A stretch of 64,000 nt of DNA, taken from contig CM066289.1 of the NCBI GenBank assembly GCA_033816765.1, positions 2,852,001 through 2,916,000 on the forward strand, read 5' to 3'. Position 1 is the stretch's first letter. The number at the start of each line of letters is the position of its first letter. This DNA is from Nothopassalora personata (lineage: Eukaryota > Ascomycota > Dothideomycetes > Mycosphaerellales > Mycosphaerellaceae). Below, piece by piece: positions 63,984-64,000 of the stretch. The notes below the pieces were generated by a model that was not told the DNA's origin, ran no database searches, and saw only the letters and a program-made list of their open reading frames with translations. The translations under genes and the position numbers were made by a program.

Positions 63984-64000
63984 GTTTTGTTGATGTTGTC

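Overview
The window is nuclear DNA from a filamentous ascomycete. The gene repertoire points to Pezizomycotina and probably Dothideomycetes: a group III (Nik1/Os-1 type) hybrid histidine kinase, a four-ZZ NBR1, CST subunit Ten1, and LURP-one-related and 2EXR/F-box-like proteins. So do introns mostly of 47-76 nt with GT..AG ends and CTAAC/CTGAC branch sites, and one AT-rich island that looks RIP-mutated. The class is an inference; no rRNA or mitochondrial marker is present. I see no tRNA, rRNA, CRISPR array or intact transposon.

Layout. 0-3 kb: a small F-box-like gene, a decayed neighbouring relative and about 1.7 kb without a gene. 2.8-11.4 kb: PIG-H (GPI anchor), Pus3/Deg1, a CPA-type cation/H+ antiporter, then a divergent pair of a cyclic-amidase (dihydropyrimidinase/hydantoinase) and an N-carbamoyl-D-amino-acid amidohydrolase, followed by a LURP-one-related protein. 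The carbamoylase is frameshifted by an exact 40-bp tandem duplication. 11.9-22.5 kb: nucleoporin Nsp1, CTP-dependent diacylglycerol kinase, His5, a conserved protein of unknown function and NBR1. 24-28.7 kb: a long disordered protein, a broken gene with two TAG stops and the AT-rich island. 29-41.7 kb: mitochondrial DEAD-box helicase Mss116, an FAH-family hydrolase, the Nik1 osmosensor kinase and a bZIP factor. 43-48.9 kb: a small acidic protein, Snf7, Ten1, a DHA2 transporter and a decayed short-chain dehydrogenase. 50-64 kb: glutamine synthetase, Med1, two DHA1 transporters flanking a TPMT-like methyltransferase, and isocitrate lyase.

Most genes are ordinary housekeeping genes in mixed orientation, with several tightly convergent pairs (PIG-H/Pus3 13 bp apart, antiporter/hydantoinase 43 bp, Med1/MFS 32 bp). 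The clearest functional unit is the hydantoinase-carbamoylase pair. It shares a 456-bp intergenic region with two GATA-factor sites, as expected for nitrogen scavenging from hydantoins or 5,6-dihydropyrimidines, but its second step appears to be broken in this strain. The window has four inactivated genes, and in two of them the stops fit C-to-T changes at CpA, which agrees with a RIP-active genome.

Exon structures were inferred by eye from splice signals, reading frame and family conservation. No alignment or database search was run.
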